NCBI RefSeq assembly: GCF_004005855.1
Contig: NZ_SACL01000002.1
Span: 186,001 to 250,000 of the forward strand
Length of the DNA stretch: 64,000 nt
From: Rhodovarius crocodyli
GTDB taxonomy: Bacteria; Pseudomonadota; Alphaproteobacteria; Acetobacterales; Acetobacteraceae
Direction: 5' to 3'
Under the pieces are notes generated by a model. It had not been told where the DNA came from, ran no database searches, and worked only from the letters and a program-made list of their open reading frames with translations. Below are positions 26,807-35,038 of this stretch, one piece after another (within the stretch, counting starts at the first letter, position 1; each line of letters begins with the position of its first letter). The translations under genes and the position numbers were made by a program.

Positions 26807-26819
26807 GTCGCATTGCGAC
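26807..26819. promoter_or_regulatory. Palindrome GTCGCA-T-TGCGAC upstream of the TctC gene
   Basis: A perfect 6-1-6 inverted repeat 57 bp upstream of the TctC start at 26750, just beyond the livF-side terminator. Position and symmetry suit an operator, but no cognate regulator is identifiable. Confidence 0.3.
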
Positions 26820-26847
26820 AAAATGTCGGGGGCAGGCAGCCCCCGAC
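26820..26847 (-). terminator. Intrinsic terminator of the liv-type operon
   Basis: Read on the minus strand, a perfect 9-bp stem GTCGGGGGC / GCCCCCGAC with a 5-nt loop (26825-26847) begins 5 nt after the last ATPase gene and is followed by ATTTTGT. It is a good rho-independent terminator for the five-gene ABC operon. Confidence 0.75.
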
Positions 26848-26851
26848 GGCG

Positions 26852-27508
26852 TCACGCAACCCCGATCTCGCCGCGCTCGATGATGAAGCTCTGCTCCACC
26901 AGCGGGATCAGCAATTCCGGGTTGCTCTCGCTGATCAGGATCGCGACATCGGGCAGCGCGTCCTTCAGCCGCTTCAGCGCGTCGGCGTAGCGCAGCGCCA
27001 GGGCCGGGGCCAGGCCCTGGAAGGGCTCGTCCAGCAGCACGGCGCGGGTGCCCACCATCAGCGCGCGGCCGAGGGCCACCATCTTGCCCTGGCCGCCCGA
27101 CAGCCCCGCCGCCTTGCGCGGCGCCAGCGTCTTCAGCTCCGGCAGCAGGGTATAGACCTGCTCCAGCCGGCGGTTGATCTCGGCGCGCGGCAGCTTCAGC
27201 ACCTCGGCCGGCAGCAGCATGTTGGCTTCCACCGTGAAGCTGCCGAACAGGCGCCGTTCCTCGGGCGCATAGCCGATGCCGAGGCGCGCGCGATGGTGCG
27301 CGGGGATGGCGGTCGCGTCCTGCCCGTCCAGAAGCACACGCCCGGCATCGGGCTCCAGCAGCCCCATCAGGGTGCGGAAGGTCGTGGTCTTGCCCGCGCC
27401 GTTGCGCCCGATCAGGGCCACGCGACCGCCGGCGGGCACGGCCAGCTGCACCGCGCGCAGCACCGGCGCGCCGGCGATGGAAACCGAAACACCCTCAAGC
27501 CGCAGCAT
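26852..27508 (-). CDS. livF: Branched-chain amino acid-type ABC transporter ATPase (LivF-like)
   Basis: A 218-aa ATP-binding subunit. The ATG at 27508 is preferred because GGAGGA lies 5 nt upstream; it overlaps the livG-like gene by 14 nt. Walker A is GRNGAGKTT near residue 36, the signature is LSGGQGKMVALGRAL near 131-145, and Walker B AVLLDEPFQGL near 152-162. It powers import through the LivH/LivM-type channel. Last gene of the operon. The symbol reflects subfamily position, and the true substrate could be another amino acid or amide. Confidence 0.93.
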   Translation of the reverse strand: MLRLEGVSVSIAGAPVLRAVQLAVPAGGRVALIGRNGAGKTTTFRTLMGLLEPDAGRVLLDGQDATAIPAHHRARLGIGYAPEERRLFGSFTVEANMLLPAEVLKLPRAEINRRLEQVYTLLPELKTLAPRKAAGLSGGQGKMVALGRALMVGTRAVLLDEPFQGLAPALALRYADALKRLKDALPDVAILISESNPELLIPLVEQSFIIERGEIGVA

Positions 27509-28265
27509 GGCTTCCTCCGGTCTCGATGCCGATGACCTCACGCCGCACGTCGGGGTCGTTCAGGATGTGGTCCGGCGTGCCGAGGGCGGCGATGCGCCCC
27601 TGGCTCCAGACCGCCACGCGGTCCGCGAAGCGTCCCACCACCTCCATGTCATGCTCGACGAACACGGCGGTGACGCGGGCATCACGCAGCACCGTGGCCA
27701 GGCGCTCCACGATCGCCATCTTCTCCGATGCCGCGACGCCGCTGGTGGGCTCGTCCATCAGCAGCAGGCGGGGCTTGAGGGCCACGGCCATGGCGATGTC
27801 GGCCAGCTTGCGCGCGCCCTCGTTCAGCGCGTCGGCGCGGGTATGGGCGATGCCGGTCAGGCCGAAGCGTTCCAGCAGCTCCATCGCTTCCTCCCGCCAG
27901 CGCGGGCGCAGCAGGGGCGTCAGCGCGGAGAAGAACCCCTCGCGCGAGGCCACGGCCAGCGCCGCGTTTTCCAGCACCGTGTGCTCGGTGAACAATTGCG
28001 GCAGCTGGAAGCTGCGCCCCACCCCCTTGCGCACGATGGCGCGCGGCGACAGGCCGAGGATGCGCTCACCCGCGAAGGAGATCTCCCCGCCTTGGGGCTT
28101 CAGGTAGCCGGTGGACATGTTGATGAAGGTGGTCTTGCCGGCGCCGTTGGGCCCGATGATGGCGAGGAACTCGCCCTCCATCACGTCCAGGTCGATGCCG
28201 TCCGCGGCCTTCACGCCGCCGAAGGCCAGCCGTAGCCCCTTCGCTGAGAGCAGAACCCCGCTCAT
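27495..28265 (-). CDS. livG: Branched-chain amino acid-type ABC transporter ATPase (LivG-like)
   Basis: A 256-aa ATPase. The ATG at 28265 overlaps the LivM-like stop (ATGA) and has GGGAGG about 6 nt upstream, so the longer frame to 28301 is rejected. AKGLRLAFGGVKAADGIDLDV, Walker A GPNGAGKTT near residue 38, ALNEGARKLADIAMALA-type signature (NEGARKLADIAMAV) and Walker B LLLMDEPTSGVA are visible. The signature has NEGAR in place of the usual LSxGQ, which is common in LivG-type subunits. Works with LivF as the ATPase pair. Confidence 0.94.
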   Translation of the reverse strand: MSGVLLSAKGLRLAFGGVKAADGIDLDVMEGEFLAIIGPNGAGKTTFINMSTGYLKPQGGEISFAGERILGLSPRAIVRKGVGRSFQLPQLFTEHTVLENAALAVASREGFFSALTPLLRPRWREEAMELLERFGLTGIAHTRADALNEGARKLADIAMAVALKPRLLLMDEPTSGVAASEKMAIVERLATVLRDARVTAVFVEHDMEVVGRFADRVAVWSQGRIAALGTPDHILNDPDVRREVIGIETGGSHAAA

Positions 28266-29197
28266 GCGCGCCTCCCTGTCAGCTTCAGGACAAGCCCCCA
28301 CAGCCCGCCGCGCGCGAACATGATGACGAGCAGCAGCGTGGTGCCCAGGATGAGCTGCCAGGCATCGGCGAAGCTGGCGGCGGCATAGACGCGCACCAGC
28401 TCGAAGGCGATGGCGCCCAGGAACGGCCCGATCACCCCGCCGGCACCGCCCAGGATGGCGATGAACACCAGCTCACCCGAAGCGGTCCAGTAGCCCAGGT
28501 GCGGCGTGACGTGGCGGGACGTCATGGCGATGATCGCACCGGCCATGCCTGCCATCAGCGCGGAAATCACATAGGCCGAGAGCAGCACCAGCCGCGCCGA
28601 GACGCCCATGAATTCCAGCCGCGCCTCGCGCGTCTTGATGGCCGACAGGCCCTGGCCCATGGGCGAGGCGAGGTAGATGCGCGCGAACACTGCGCACGCC
28701 ACCGCCAGCACCAGCGCCGTGACCAGCACCGCCCATTCATAGGCATGGCGTTCCAGCGCCATCCCGAAAAAGCGGGGCAGGGAGACGCGGATGCCGTCCG
28801 TGCCGTGGGTGATGGTGTAGAGCTTCTCCAGCAGCGAATAGAACACCATGGACAGCGCCAGGTTCAGCATGCCGAAGAAGATCTCCCGGTAGCGCACGAC
28901 GAAGGCGCCGACGACGAGGCCCAGCGCCATGGCGGCCAGCGCCCCGAGGGGAAGCAGCAGCGCCACATCGTTCAGCACCGGCGCCAGGAAGGCGACCGTA
29001 TAGGCCGAGAAGGCCACGAACAGCGCATGGCCGAAACTGACCTGCCCCGCGCGCAGCAGCAGCAGGATGCCCAGCACCGCGATGCCCTTGGCGGTCGCGA
29101 TGGTCAGGATGAAGATCAGCCAGGGCGAGACGGCGGCAGCGGCCAGCACGGCTGCGACCAGCAGCGCCGCGAGAACGGCTTCGTGTTTGGCGATCAT
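28262..29197 (-). CDS. livM: Branched-chain amino acid-type ABC transporter permease (LivM-like)
   Basis: A 311-aa polytopic permease. LLLLRAGQVSFGHALFVAFSAYT near residues 46-68 and GYWTASGELVFIAILGGAGGVIGPFLGAIAFE near 236-267 are typical of LivM. It overlaps both neighbours by ATGA (29194-29197 and 28262-28265), so H, M and G subunits are translationally coupled. It forms the membrane channel with LivH. Confidence 0.93.
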   Translation of the reverse strand: MIAKHEAVLAALLVAAVLAAAAVSPWLIFILTIATAKGIAVLGILLLLRAGQVSFGHALFVAFSAYTVAFLAPVLNDVALLLPLGALAAMALGLVVGAFVVRYREIFFGMLNLALSMVFYSLLEKLYTITHGTDGIRVSLPRFFGMALERHAYEWAVLVTALVLAVACAVFARIYLASPMGQGLSAIKTREARLEFMGVSARLVLLSAYVISALMAGMAGAIIAMTSRHVTPHLGYWTASGELVFIAILGGAGGVIGPFLGAIAFELVRVYAAASFADAWQLILGTTLLLVIMFARGGLWGLVLKLTGRRA

Positions 29198-30129
29198 ATC
29201 CGGCGCGTCTCCACCACCCCGAACAGCCCGTTGGGCCGCACCAGCAGCACGCCCACCATGATGATGTAGGGCACCAGCACCTCGGCCTCGGGCAGGAAAT
29301 AGACGGCGATGGACCGGCCGAGCCCGATCATCAGGGCGGCGATGGCGGCGCCCTCGATCTGGCCGAGGCCCGCGGTCGCCACCACGGCGAAGGACAGCAC
29401 CATGGTGCCCGCGCCCACGCCCGGCACCAGCGCGGCCGTGGGAGAGGACAGCGCCCCACCCAGGGCCGCCAGCGCCGCGCCGAAGGTGAAGGTCAGCAGG
29501 AACACCTTCTTGGCGTCGATGCCCATCGCGGTCGCGGCCTCGCGGTCGGTCGTGACCGCCACGATGACGCGGCCCGTCAGGGTGCGGCGCAGGAACCAGG
29601 CCAACCCCACCAGCGTGAACAGCGCCACACCGGGCAGGACATAGAGCTGGTAGGCGGTGAAGGGGATGCTGTCGTGCCCGAAGGGCACATCCACCGTGCC
29701 CAGCAGCCGCATCGCGGCGTCATGGTGCACGGGCTGCACGCCCCAGATCAGCTTCTGCACGTCCTCCAGGATCATGAACAAGGCGAAGGTGACCAGAAGC
29801 TGCAGCACCGGTTCCTCGGCGTAGATGCGCCGCAGGATGAAGCGTTCGATCAGCGGGCCGGCGATGCCGCCGACGACGACCGCCGCCAGCACCAGCACCG
29901 GCAGGGCCAGCCATTCCGGCAGGCCCCGCGCCATCACGAACGCCCCGATCGAGGCGGCCGTATAGCCGCCGATCGCGAAGAAGCTGCCATGCGCCACGTT
30001 CAGGATGCGCAGCACGCCGAACACCAGGTTCAGCCCCACCGCCACCATGAACACCAATGCCGCGTAGGCGAGCCCGTCCAGCAGGGCGAGCCCGAGCAGC
30101 AGCCCGTTATCGGCGAACCAATCGGCCAT
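29194..30129 (-). CDS. livH: Branched-chain amino acid-type ABC transporter permease (LivH-like)
   Basis: A 311-aa permease. LDGLAYAALVFMVAVGLNLVFGVLRILNVAHGSFFAIGGY near residues 18-57 is the LivH hallmark, and GMDAKK-type TDREAATAMGIDAKKVFLLTF and GAGTMVLSFAVVATAGLGQIEGAAIAAL follow. It comes 9 bp after the substrate-binding gene and overlaps the LivM-like gene by 4 nt, as expected for an operon KHMGF. Confidence 0.93.
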   Translation of the reverse strand: MADWFADNGLLLGLALLDGLAYAALVFMVAVGLNLVFGVLRILNVAHGSFFAIGGYTAASIGAFVMARGLPEWLALPVLVLAAVVVGGIAGPLIERFILRRIYAEEPVLQLLVTFALFMILEDVQKLIWGVQPVHHDAAMRLLGTVDVPFGHDSIPFTAYQLYVLPGVALFTLVGLAWFLRRTLTGRVIVAVTTDREAATAMGIDAKKVFLLTFTFGAALAALGGALSSPTAALVPGVGAGTMVLSFAVVATAGLGQIEGAAIAALMIGLGRSIAVYFLPEAEVLVPYIIMVGVLLVRPNGLFGVVETRRI

Positions 30130-30138
30130 GAAGCGACC

Positions 30139-31443
30139 TCAGCCCGGCACGCGGTTCAGGTAGTCGGGCGTCAGCGTCTTCAGCCAGTCCACGCTCTTCT
30201 GGCCCACGGGCGGGTAGAGCAGTTCAGGCGGATACACGACCATGTCGTTCATGATGGGGAACGGATAGTCGGGGCTGCGCACGGTGGTGCCGATCAGCTG
30301 CGCCTCCAGCCCCTGGCCGTCCTCGCGGATCTTCATGCGGCTGGTCAGCGTGTCGTATTCCAGGCCCCGGAAGGCGGCGGCCAGCTGCGCGTCGGAAGGC
30401 CAGGCGCCGCCGGCGGCCGGAATGGCCTTGGCATAGGCGGCCTGCATGGCGCTGACGGCCTGATACATGTGGTGCGTGCAGTAGATCGGCCAGGCATTGA
30501 AGCGGCGGCGGTAGTTCTCGGTGAAGGCGCGCAGCTTCGCGGGGTCAGCCGGGTTCGGGTGCAGGTGCCAATGGTCGCCGCGCGCGCCGATGAAGTGGCC
30601 GGGGGGCAGGGCATTGCCCACGCGCTCCAGCGAGGATTCGGCCAGCGGCATCACCAGCGTCGAGCGCTCGAACAGGCGGCGCTCCGAAGCCTGCTTGATG
30701 AAGGTATCCAGCTCCCCACCCCAGGAGGTGGTGAAGATCACTTCCGGGCGCAGGGCCAGCAGGCGGGTGATCTCGGTGCTGAAATCGGTGGAGTTGAAGC
30801 GCGGGAACAGCTCCGCCACCACGCGCACGCCGGGCTTCAGCGCGTCCATGCCGGTCTTCCACAGCTCCCAGCTGTCGCGGCCCCAGGCGTAGTCCTGGTT
30901 GATGACCGCGAGCGTGCGCAGGTTGGGCTTGCGCTTCAGCGTGTAGAGCAGCGGGGCCAGAACCTCGGGCGTGCCGTTGGCCTGGGTGCGGAAGGCGTAT
31001 TCGTAGCGGCGGTCCTCGAAGATGCGCTGCGTGCCGCAATCCCACAGCAGAACGGTCTTCTTCAGTTCTTCCGCGACCGGGGTGCAGGCGAGGCACGAAC
31101 CCGAGGAGATGGAGGAGAACAGGATGTCCACGCGCTCGTTCTGCACGAGGCGGCGGATCTCACCCAGCGTGTGCTCCACGCCCGGGCCTTCGTCGACGAA
31201 GATGGGGCGGACGGGAACGCCGCCGATGCCGCCGGCGCGGTTGATCTCGTCGAACAGCATCTCGGCCGCCTGGCGGCCGGGCACGCCGAACACGCTGGCC
31301 GGCCCCGAGAGGATGGTCACGATGCCGACCTTGATCTCGGCCGGCTTGTTCGCGGGCTGCGCGTGAGAGAGCGAGGCAGGCATCAGCATGCCGCCAAAGC
31401 CCGTTGCCAGCAGCGCATCGCGCCGCGACAGGGTGTTGTGCAT
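30139..31443 (-). CDS. ABC transporter substrate-binding protein (LivK/Leu-Ile-Val-binding family)
   Basis: A 434-aa periplasmic binding protein with an Arg-pair signal (LSRRDALLATGFGGMLMPASLSHA). The Peripla_BP_6-type region starts IKVGIVTILSGPASVFGVPGRQAAEMLFDEIN. It is longer than classical LivK (about 370 aa) and resembles the broader amide/aromatic-ligand branch, so the substrate need not be leucine, isoleucine or valine. First gene of the liv-type operon; its promoter should lie in the 64-bp gap before the ABC-F gene or further upstream. Confidence 0.9.
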   Translation of the reverse strand: MHNTLSRRDALLATGFGGMLMPASLSHAQPANKPAEIKVGIVTILSGPASVFGVPGRQAAEMLFDEINRAGGIGGVPVRPIFVDEGPGVEHTLGEIRRLVQNERVDILFSSISSGSCLACTPVAEELKKTVLLWDCGTQRIFEDRRYEYAFRTQANGTPEVLAPLLYTLKRKPNLRTLAVINQDYAWGRDSWELWKTGMDALKPGVRVVAELFPRFNSTDFSTEITRLLALRPEVIFTTSWGGELDTFIKQASERRLFERSTLVMPLAESSLERVGNALPPGHFIGARGDHWHLHPNPADPAKLRAFTENYRRRFNAWPIYCTHHMYQAVSAMQAAYAKAIPAAGGAWPSDAQLAAAFRGLEYDTLTSRMKIREDGQGLEAQLIGTTVRSPDYPFPIMNDMVVYPPELLYPPVGQKSVDWLKTLTPDYLNRVPG

Positions 31444-31507
31444 CAGGACGTTCCCTTAAGGGTTTATCCGCCGACTATGCACAAACCCCGCCGAGGCGGT
31501 CCAGCCC

Positions 31508-32962
31508 TCACATGACCAGCTCCGCCTTCACGATACGGGCATGGCGGCTGCCCGCGATCTCGGCGAAGCGGCGGTCATGGGTGACGATGATGCCGCTGAC
31601 GTCATGGGCCAGCAGCTCCGCCTCCAGCGCCTCGCGGCCCGGGATGTCCAGGTGGTTGGTGGGTTCGTCCAGCAGCACGAAATTGGGCTCGGTCAGGCGG
31701 AAGGCGAGCATGGCCAGCCGCGCCCGCTGGCCGGGCGAGAGCTGCGCGACCGGCCGGTGCTGGCGGTCCGGCGGGATGCCAGCGCCGGCCAGCAGCGACA
31801 GCGTGCGCTGGTCCGCCTGCCCGAAGCGGGAGATGGCGGCGAAGGGCGTCTCGGCCGTGGCCGCCGCATGCTGGTCGAGGTGAAAGGGCAGCAGGGTGGC
31901 GCTGGGGCGGATGCCCGGCACGGCTTGCGTCAGCGCGCGCCGCACCAGCGCGAGCAGCGAGGACTTCCCGCTGCCGTTCGGCCCGCGCAGCACCAGCCTT
32001 TCTCCCTGGCGCAGCACAAGCCGGGGAATGCGCAAAAGCGGGCGCCCGTCGGGGGCCGTGACGGTGGTGTTCTCGATATCCAGCAGGATGCGGGCATGGG
32101 TCGTGCCGGCCGCCAGTTGCAGCCGCGCCGCGCGCGCCTTCGGGGCTTCGCGCAGGGTGGCTTCCAGGGCCTCTGCGCGTCGCCTGATCTGCGCGGATTT
32201 GTGCTGGGCGGCATCGCTGCGGCTGTTGATGCCGATGTTGCGCAGCTCGGCAGCGCTGCGGCGCAGGCGGGCGGCCTCGCGGCTGTCGCGCTCGAAGCGG
32301 TCGGCCTGGGCGGCGTCGTCGGCGGCCAGCAGCTCCCGCGCGCGGGAGAACGGGTGGTCGAACAGCGCGGACGCGCCCGGCCGCAGGAACAGCGTGCGGT
32401 TGGTGCAGGCATCCAGGAAGGCGCGGTCATGGCTCGCGATCACCATGGGCACGCCCAGGCCCCACAGCCAGTTCTCCAGCCAGGCGATGCGGTCCTCATC
32501 CAGGTGGTTGGTGGGCTCGTCCAGCAGCAGCAGGTCTGGCCCTGCCAGGGCGGCGCGCGCCAGCAGGGCCAGGCGCTGCCAGCCGCCCGACAGCGCGCCG
32601 AGCGCCGTGCCGCGCAGGGCAGGCGGGGTGTCGAGCTCGTCCAGCATGGCTTCCGCGCGCCAGGCCTCAGCGGCGCGGCGCTCGGCCGGGATGGCCCGCC
32701 GCAGGGCCTCGGCCAGCGACAGGCCCGGCAGATGGGGCGGCACCTCCTGCTCGACGAGCGCCACGCGCAGGCCGCGGGCGCGGGTGATGGTGCCGGCCTG
32801 CAGCTCCGCCTGGCCTGCCAAGCAGCGCAGCAGGGTGGATTTGCCGGCGCCGTTCGGGGCGACCAGCCCCAGCCGGTCATCAGCGGTGATGGAGAGGGTG
32901 AGGTTGCTGAACAGCGGCGCCGGCGACAGCGCGCCGGCGCCCTTCAGGGCGATGGAAACCAT
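31508..32962 (-). CDS. ABC-F family ATPase (ribosome-associated type)
   Basis: A 484-aa soluble protein with two ABC domains and no membrane segment, the layout of ABC-F translation factors or antibiotic-resistance factors. First domain: Walker A APNGAGKST near residue 35, signature LSGGWQRLALLARA, Walker B LLLLDEPTNHLD. Second domain: Walker A GPNGSGKSS, signature LSPGQRARLAMLAF, Walker B FVLLDEPTNHLD. The linker has basic stretches (RRSAAELRNIG, IRRRAEALEATL). The start lacks a clear Shine-Dalgarno, and a candidate leader ORF plus hairpins lie 93-150 bp upstream, suggesting regulated expression. Confidence 0.92.
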   Translation of the reverse strand: MVSIALKGAGALSPAPLFSNLTLSITADDRLGLVAPNGAGKSTLLRCLAGQAELQAGTITRARGLRVALVEQEVPPHLPGLSLAEALRRAIPAERRAAEAWRAEAMLDELDTPPALRGTALGALSGGWQRLALLARAALAGPDLLLLDEPTNHLDEDRIAWLENWLWGLGVPMVIASHDRAFLDACTNRTLFLRPGASALFDHPFSRARELLAADDAAQADRFERDSREAARLRRSAAELRNIGINSRSDAAQHKSAQIRRRAEALEATLREAPKARAARLQLAAGTTHARILLDIENTTVTAPDGRPLLRIPRLVLRQGERLVLRGPNGSGKSSLLALVRRALTQAVPGIRPSATLLPFHLDQHAAATAETPFAAISRFGQADQRTLSLLAGAGIPPDRQHRPVAQLSPGQRARLAMLAFRLTEPNFVLLDEPTNHLDIPGREALEAELLAHDVSGIIVTHDRRFAEIAGSRHARIVKAELVM

Positions 32963-32995
32963 GATGCATGAACCCGGGTATTCGGCGCGCGCGCC

Positions 32996-33015
32996 GCATC
33001 CTTCAGAAAGGACGC
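32996..33015 (-). promoter_or_regulatory. Stem-loop between leader ORF and ABC-F gene
   Basis: On the minus strand GCGTCCTT TCTG AAGGATGC forms an 8-bp stem with one G-T pair, about 34 nt before the ABC-F start codon. It may be the downstream structure of an attenuator together with the hairpin at 33042-33067. Confidence 0.4.
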
Positions 33016-33041
33016 CGTTCCATCGGTGAGGGATGGATCGT

Positions 33042-33067
33042 CGCCCTGCGAGAGCTATCGCAGGGCG
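33042..33067 (-). promoter_or_regulatory. Hairpin overlapping the end of the leader ORF
   Basis: Perfect 10-bp stem CGCCCTGCGA / TCGCAGGGCG with a 6-nt loop. On the minus strand its 5' arm is made by the last sense codons of the leader ORF and the loop holds its TAG stop, so a ribosome finishing or stalled on the leader would control whether it folds. Confidence 0.55.
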
Positions 33068-33108
33068 GAAACGGGACCGCGCGGATGGCGCTGGTTGTAG
33101 TCGGACAC
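33055..33108 (-). CDS. Candidate 17-aa leader peptide upstream of ABC-F gene
   Basis: A short ORF starting GTG at 33108 and ending TAG at 33055. A very strong Shine-Dalgarno, GGGAGGG (33113-33119), lies 4 nt before the start. The peptide reads MSDYNQRHPRGPVSALR. It is rich in Arg and Pro (RHPRGP), residues often found in ribosome-stalling leaders. Its 3' end forms one arm of a perfect hairpin, and the ABC-F gene starts 93 bp after its stop. ABC-F resistance factors in other bacteria are known to be controlled by such leaders; here the assignment is inference from layout. Confidence 0.5.
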   Translation of the reverse strand: MSDYNQRHPRGPVSALR

Positions 33109-33188
33109 GGCACCCTCCCGGGCTCAGGTTGAGGCATCAGGCTATGGAAACCCGCAGCCGGAAGCAAGCGGGATCGGCCGTGGCGCGG

Positions 33189-33869
33189 CTATTCCGCCGC
33201 TCGCGCCAGGCTCGGCATCTCACGCGCCGCCAGCACCGCCGCGATCGCGGCCGCGGCCGCGGCCTGGGCGGGTTCGATCACCGGCACGCCCGCCGCGTCC
33301 TCGGCGGCCGCGCGGTGCTTGGCCATGCCGGCGCAGCCCAGGATGATGGCCTTGGCGCCGTTGGCGGCCAGTTCCTTCGCGGTGGCGGCGATGCGCTCGC
33401 GCGGCGCCACCGGGTCGGTCAGCACCTCCATGCCCAGGTTCAGCGGGATCCAGGCGGCGACCCGGTTCTCCACCCCCAGGGATTGCAGCACCTTGGCATG
33501 GCGCTCGCGGGAGGCATCGGTGAAGCCGATCACGCCGAAATGCTCGGCGCGGTTCATCGCCGCCGTGATGGCGCTGCGCAGCATGCCGAAGACGGGCTTG
33601 GCGGTGGCCACGCGGGCCGCGTCATAGCCGGGGTCGGAGACGCAGCCGATGATGAAGGCGTCCGCCGCATGGCTTTCGACGATGCGGCAGATGGGCTCTG
33701 CCACGCTGAACCATTCGCGCCAGTTGGTGATCGCCGGCGGGCCTTCGGCGATGCGCATCACCTCCAGCTTCGGCAGGCCGGGGGCCGCGAAGCCCGCCAC
33801 GGCCTCTCCGATGCCGTCGGTGCAGGAGACGGAGGAGTTCGGATTGATGATCAGGATGCGCTCGGACAT
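33189..33869 (-). CDS. Aspartate/glutamate/hydantoin racemase family protein
   Basis: A 226-aa enzyme of the Asp/Glu racemase superfamily, nearest to hydantoin racemases. The start is the ATG at 33869 giving SERILIINPNSSVSCTDGIG; the extension to 34079 has no support. The two catalytic cysteines are present: Cys76 in FIIGCVSDPGYDAAR and Cys179 in IILGCAGMAKHR. It would racemise a hydantoin or amino-acid-like substrate by a two-Cys acid/base mechanism. It lies 80 bp upstream of the ABC-F leader on the same strand, with no clear functional tie to it. Confidence 0.85.
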   Translation of the reverse strand: MSERILIINPNSSVSCTDGIGEAVAGFAAPGLPKLEVMRIAEGPPAITNWREWFSVAEPICRIVESHAADAFIIGCVSDPGYDAARVATAKPVFGMLRSAITAAMNRAEHFGVIGFTDASRERHAKVLQSLGVENRVAAWIPLNLGMEVLTDPVAPRERIAATAKELAANGAKAIILGCAGMAKHRAAAEDAAGVPVIEPAQAAAAAAIAAVLAAREMPSLARAAE

Positions 33870-34077
33870 GGCGGGCAGGGTGGGCCCAGGCGGCGCGCCG
33901 CGCAAGGCTGGGCTGCGCGCCGGGGCTTGCCGTAAGGGTGGATTTGCTGGACATCTGGGCGCAGAGGATGCACTGTTGCTGCAACGCACAAGACGCCGTG
34001 CGGGCAACGACATGATAACGCCAGATCGAAAAACAGGCCCGGGACACGCCGCGGGCCGCTCACCCGGGGCCTGATCC
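33870..34077. promoter_or_regulatory. Divergent intergenic region (racemase / DUF983)
   Basis: 208 bp between divergent genes, so it should hold two promoters. I see a GTTGC-T-GCAAC palindrome at 33975-33985 and a GGCCCGGGACACGCCGCGGGCC stem-loop near 34041-34062, but no clear promoter boxes. Confidence 0.3.
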
Positions 34078-34560
34078 ATGACCGAAACACCCGTTGCGGC
34101 GGCGCCGGAGCCTGTCCGCCCGGACCCCGTTCGTTGGGTGCCGCCCTCAGGTCAGGCGGGCGCCGAGCAGCCCCGGCCGCCGCTGATGCTGGCGATGCGG
34201 CGCGGCGTGATGAACCGCTGCCCGGTCTGCGGCGAGGGCCATGTCTTCCGTTCCTTCCTGAAGCTGGTGCCGGCCTGCGAGAGCTGCGGCACCCGGCTGG
34301 GCAAGCTGCGCCCCGATGACGCCGCGCCCTATTTCGTCATCCTGATCGCGGGCCATGTGCTGATGCCGCCCATCTTCTGGATCGACCGTGCCTATGAGCC
34401 GCCGGTGTGGCTGCACATGGTGGTGTGGCTGCCGCTGTTCGCGGTGCTGTGCACGCTGCTGCTGCGCCCGGTGAAGGGCGCCATCGTCGGGCTTCTGTGC
34501 CGGCTGGGCATCACCGGGAATACCGATGATCCCAACCTGTACGGCGACGCGCCGCGCTAG
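34078..34560 (+). CDS. DUF983 family membrane protein
   Basis: A 160-aa protein. A Pro-rich cytosolic N-terminus precedes a zinc-ribbon-like part (NRCPVCGEGHVF and PACESCGTRLG, two CxxC pairs). Two hydrophobic segments follow, around YFVILIAGHVLMPPIFWI and WLHMVVWLPLFAVLCTLLL. DUF983 proteins are small alphaproteobacterial membrane proteins of unknown function. It is 3 bp before the UPF0262 gene and starts the cluster that leads into acpS, lepB, rnc and era. Confidence 0.9.
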   Translation: MTETPVAAAPEPVRPDPVRWVPPSGQAGAEQPRPPLMLAMRRGVMNRCPVCGEGHVFRSFLKLVPACESCGTRLGKLRPDDAAPYFVILIAGHVLMPPIFWIDRAYEPPVWLHMVVWLPLFAVLCTLLLRPVKGAIVGLLCRLGITGNTDDPNLYGDAPR

Positions 34561-34563
34561 ATC

Positions 34564-35034
34564 ATGGTGGACCGACGCCTCATCCGCGTGGACATGCCGG
34601 AAATGGCCCCGCTGCCCAGCGCCTATGCCGAGGCGGACCGGCTGCAGGCCATGCGCGACCTGCTGGCCGACAACCAGTTCGCCCCCGCCGGCATGGGGGT
34701 GGGCCCCTATGGGCTGGAACTGACGCTGCGCGAGGGCCGGCTGGTCTTCGACATCCGCGATGCCGACCATCAGCCCCTGCGCGCCATCGTGCTGGCGCTG
34801 GGGCCGTTCCGGCGCCTCATCAAGGACTATCACATGGTGGTCGACAGCCATGAGATGGCCGTGACCCAGGGCATGGGCGAGGCCCGGATCCAGGCGATCG
34901 ACATGGGCAGGCGCGGCCTGCACAACGAGGGCGCGGCCCTGCTGATGGAACGGCTGGATGGCCGCGTCGCGCTGGACCACGAGACGGCACGCCGCCTGTT
35001 CACCCTCATCTGCGCCCTGCATCAGCGGATCTGA
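34564..35034 (+). CDS. UPF0262 family protein
   Basis: A 156-aa soluble protein of the UPF0262 family, which is largely confined to alphaproteobacteria and has no assigned function. Recognisable segments are [36 protein letters not shown] and [20 protein letters not shown] at the C-terminus. It sits 4 bp upstream of acpS and is likely co-transcribed with it. Confidence 0.9.
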   Translation: MVDRRLIRVDMPEMAPLPSAYAEADRLQAMRDLLADNQFAPAGMGVGPYGLELTLREGRLVFDIRDADHQPLRAIVLALGPFRRLIKDYHMVVDSHEMAVTQGMGEARIQAIDMGRRGLHNEGAALLMERLDGRVALDHETARRLFTLICALHQRI

Positions 35035-35038
35035 CGCC

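Noticed and set aside
29674-31515. Open plus-strand frame of 613 codons opposite livH and the binding protein
   Set aside because: Shadow of well-supported minus-strand genes; low-complexity His/Gln/Arg-rich translation.
33975-33985. GTTGC-T-GCAAC palindrome upstream of the racemase gene
   Set aside because: Too short to assign, and no matching site or regulator is seen nearby.
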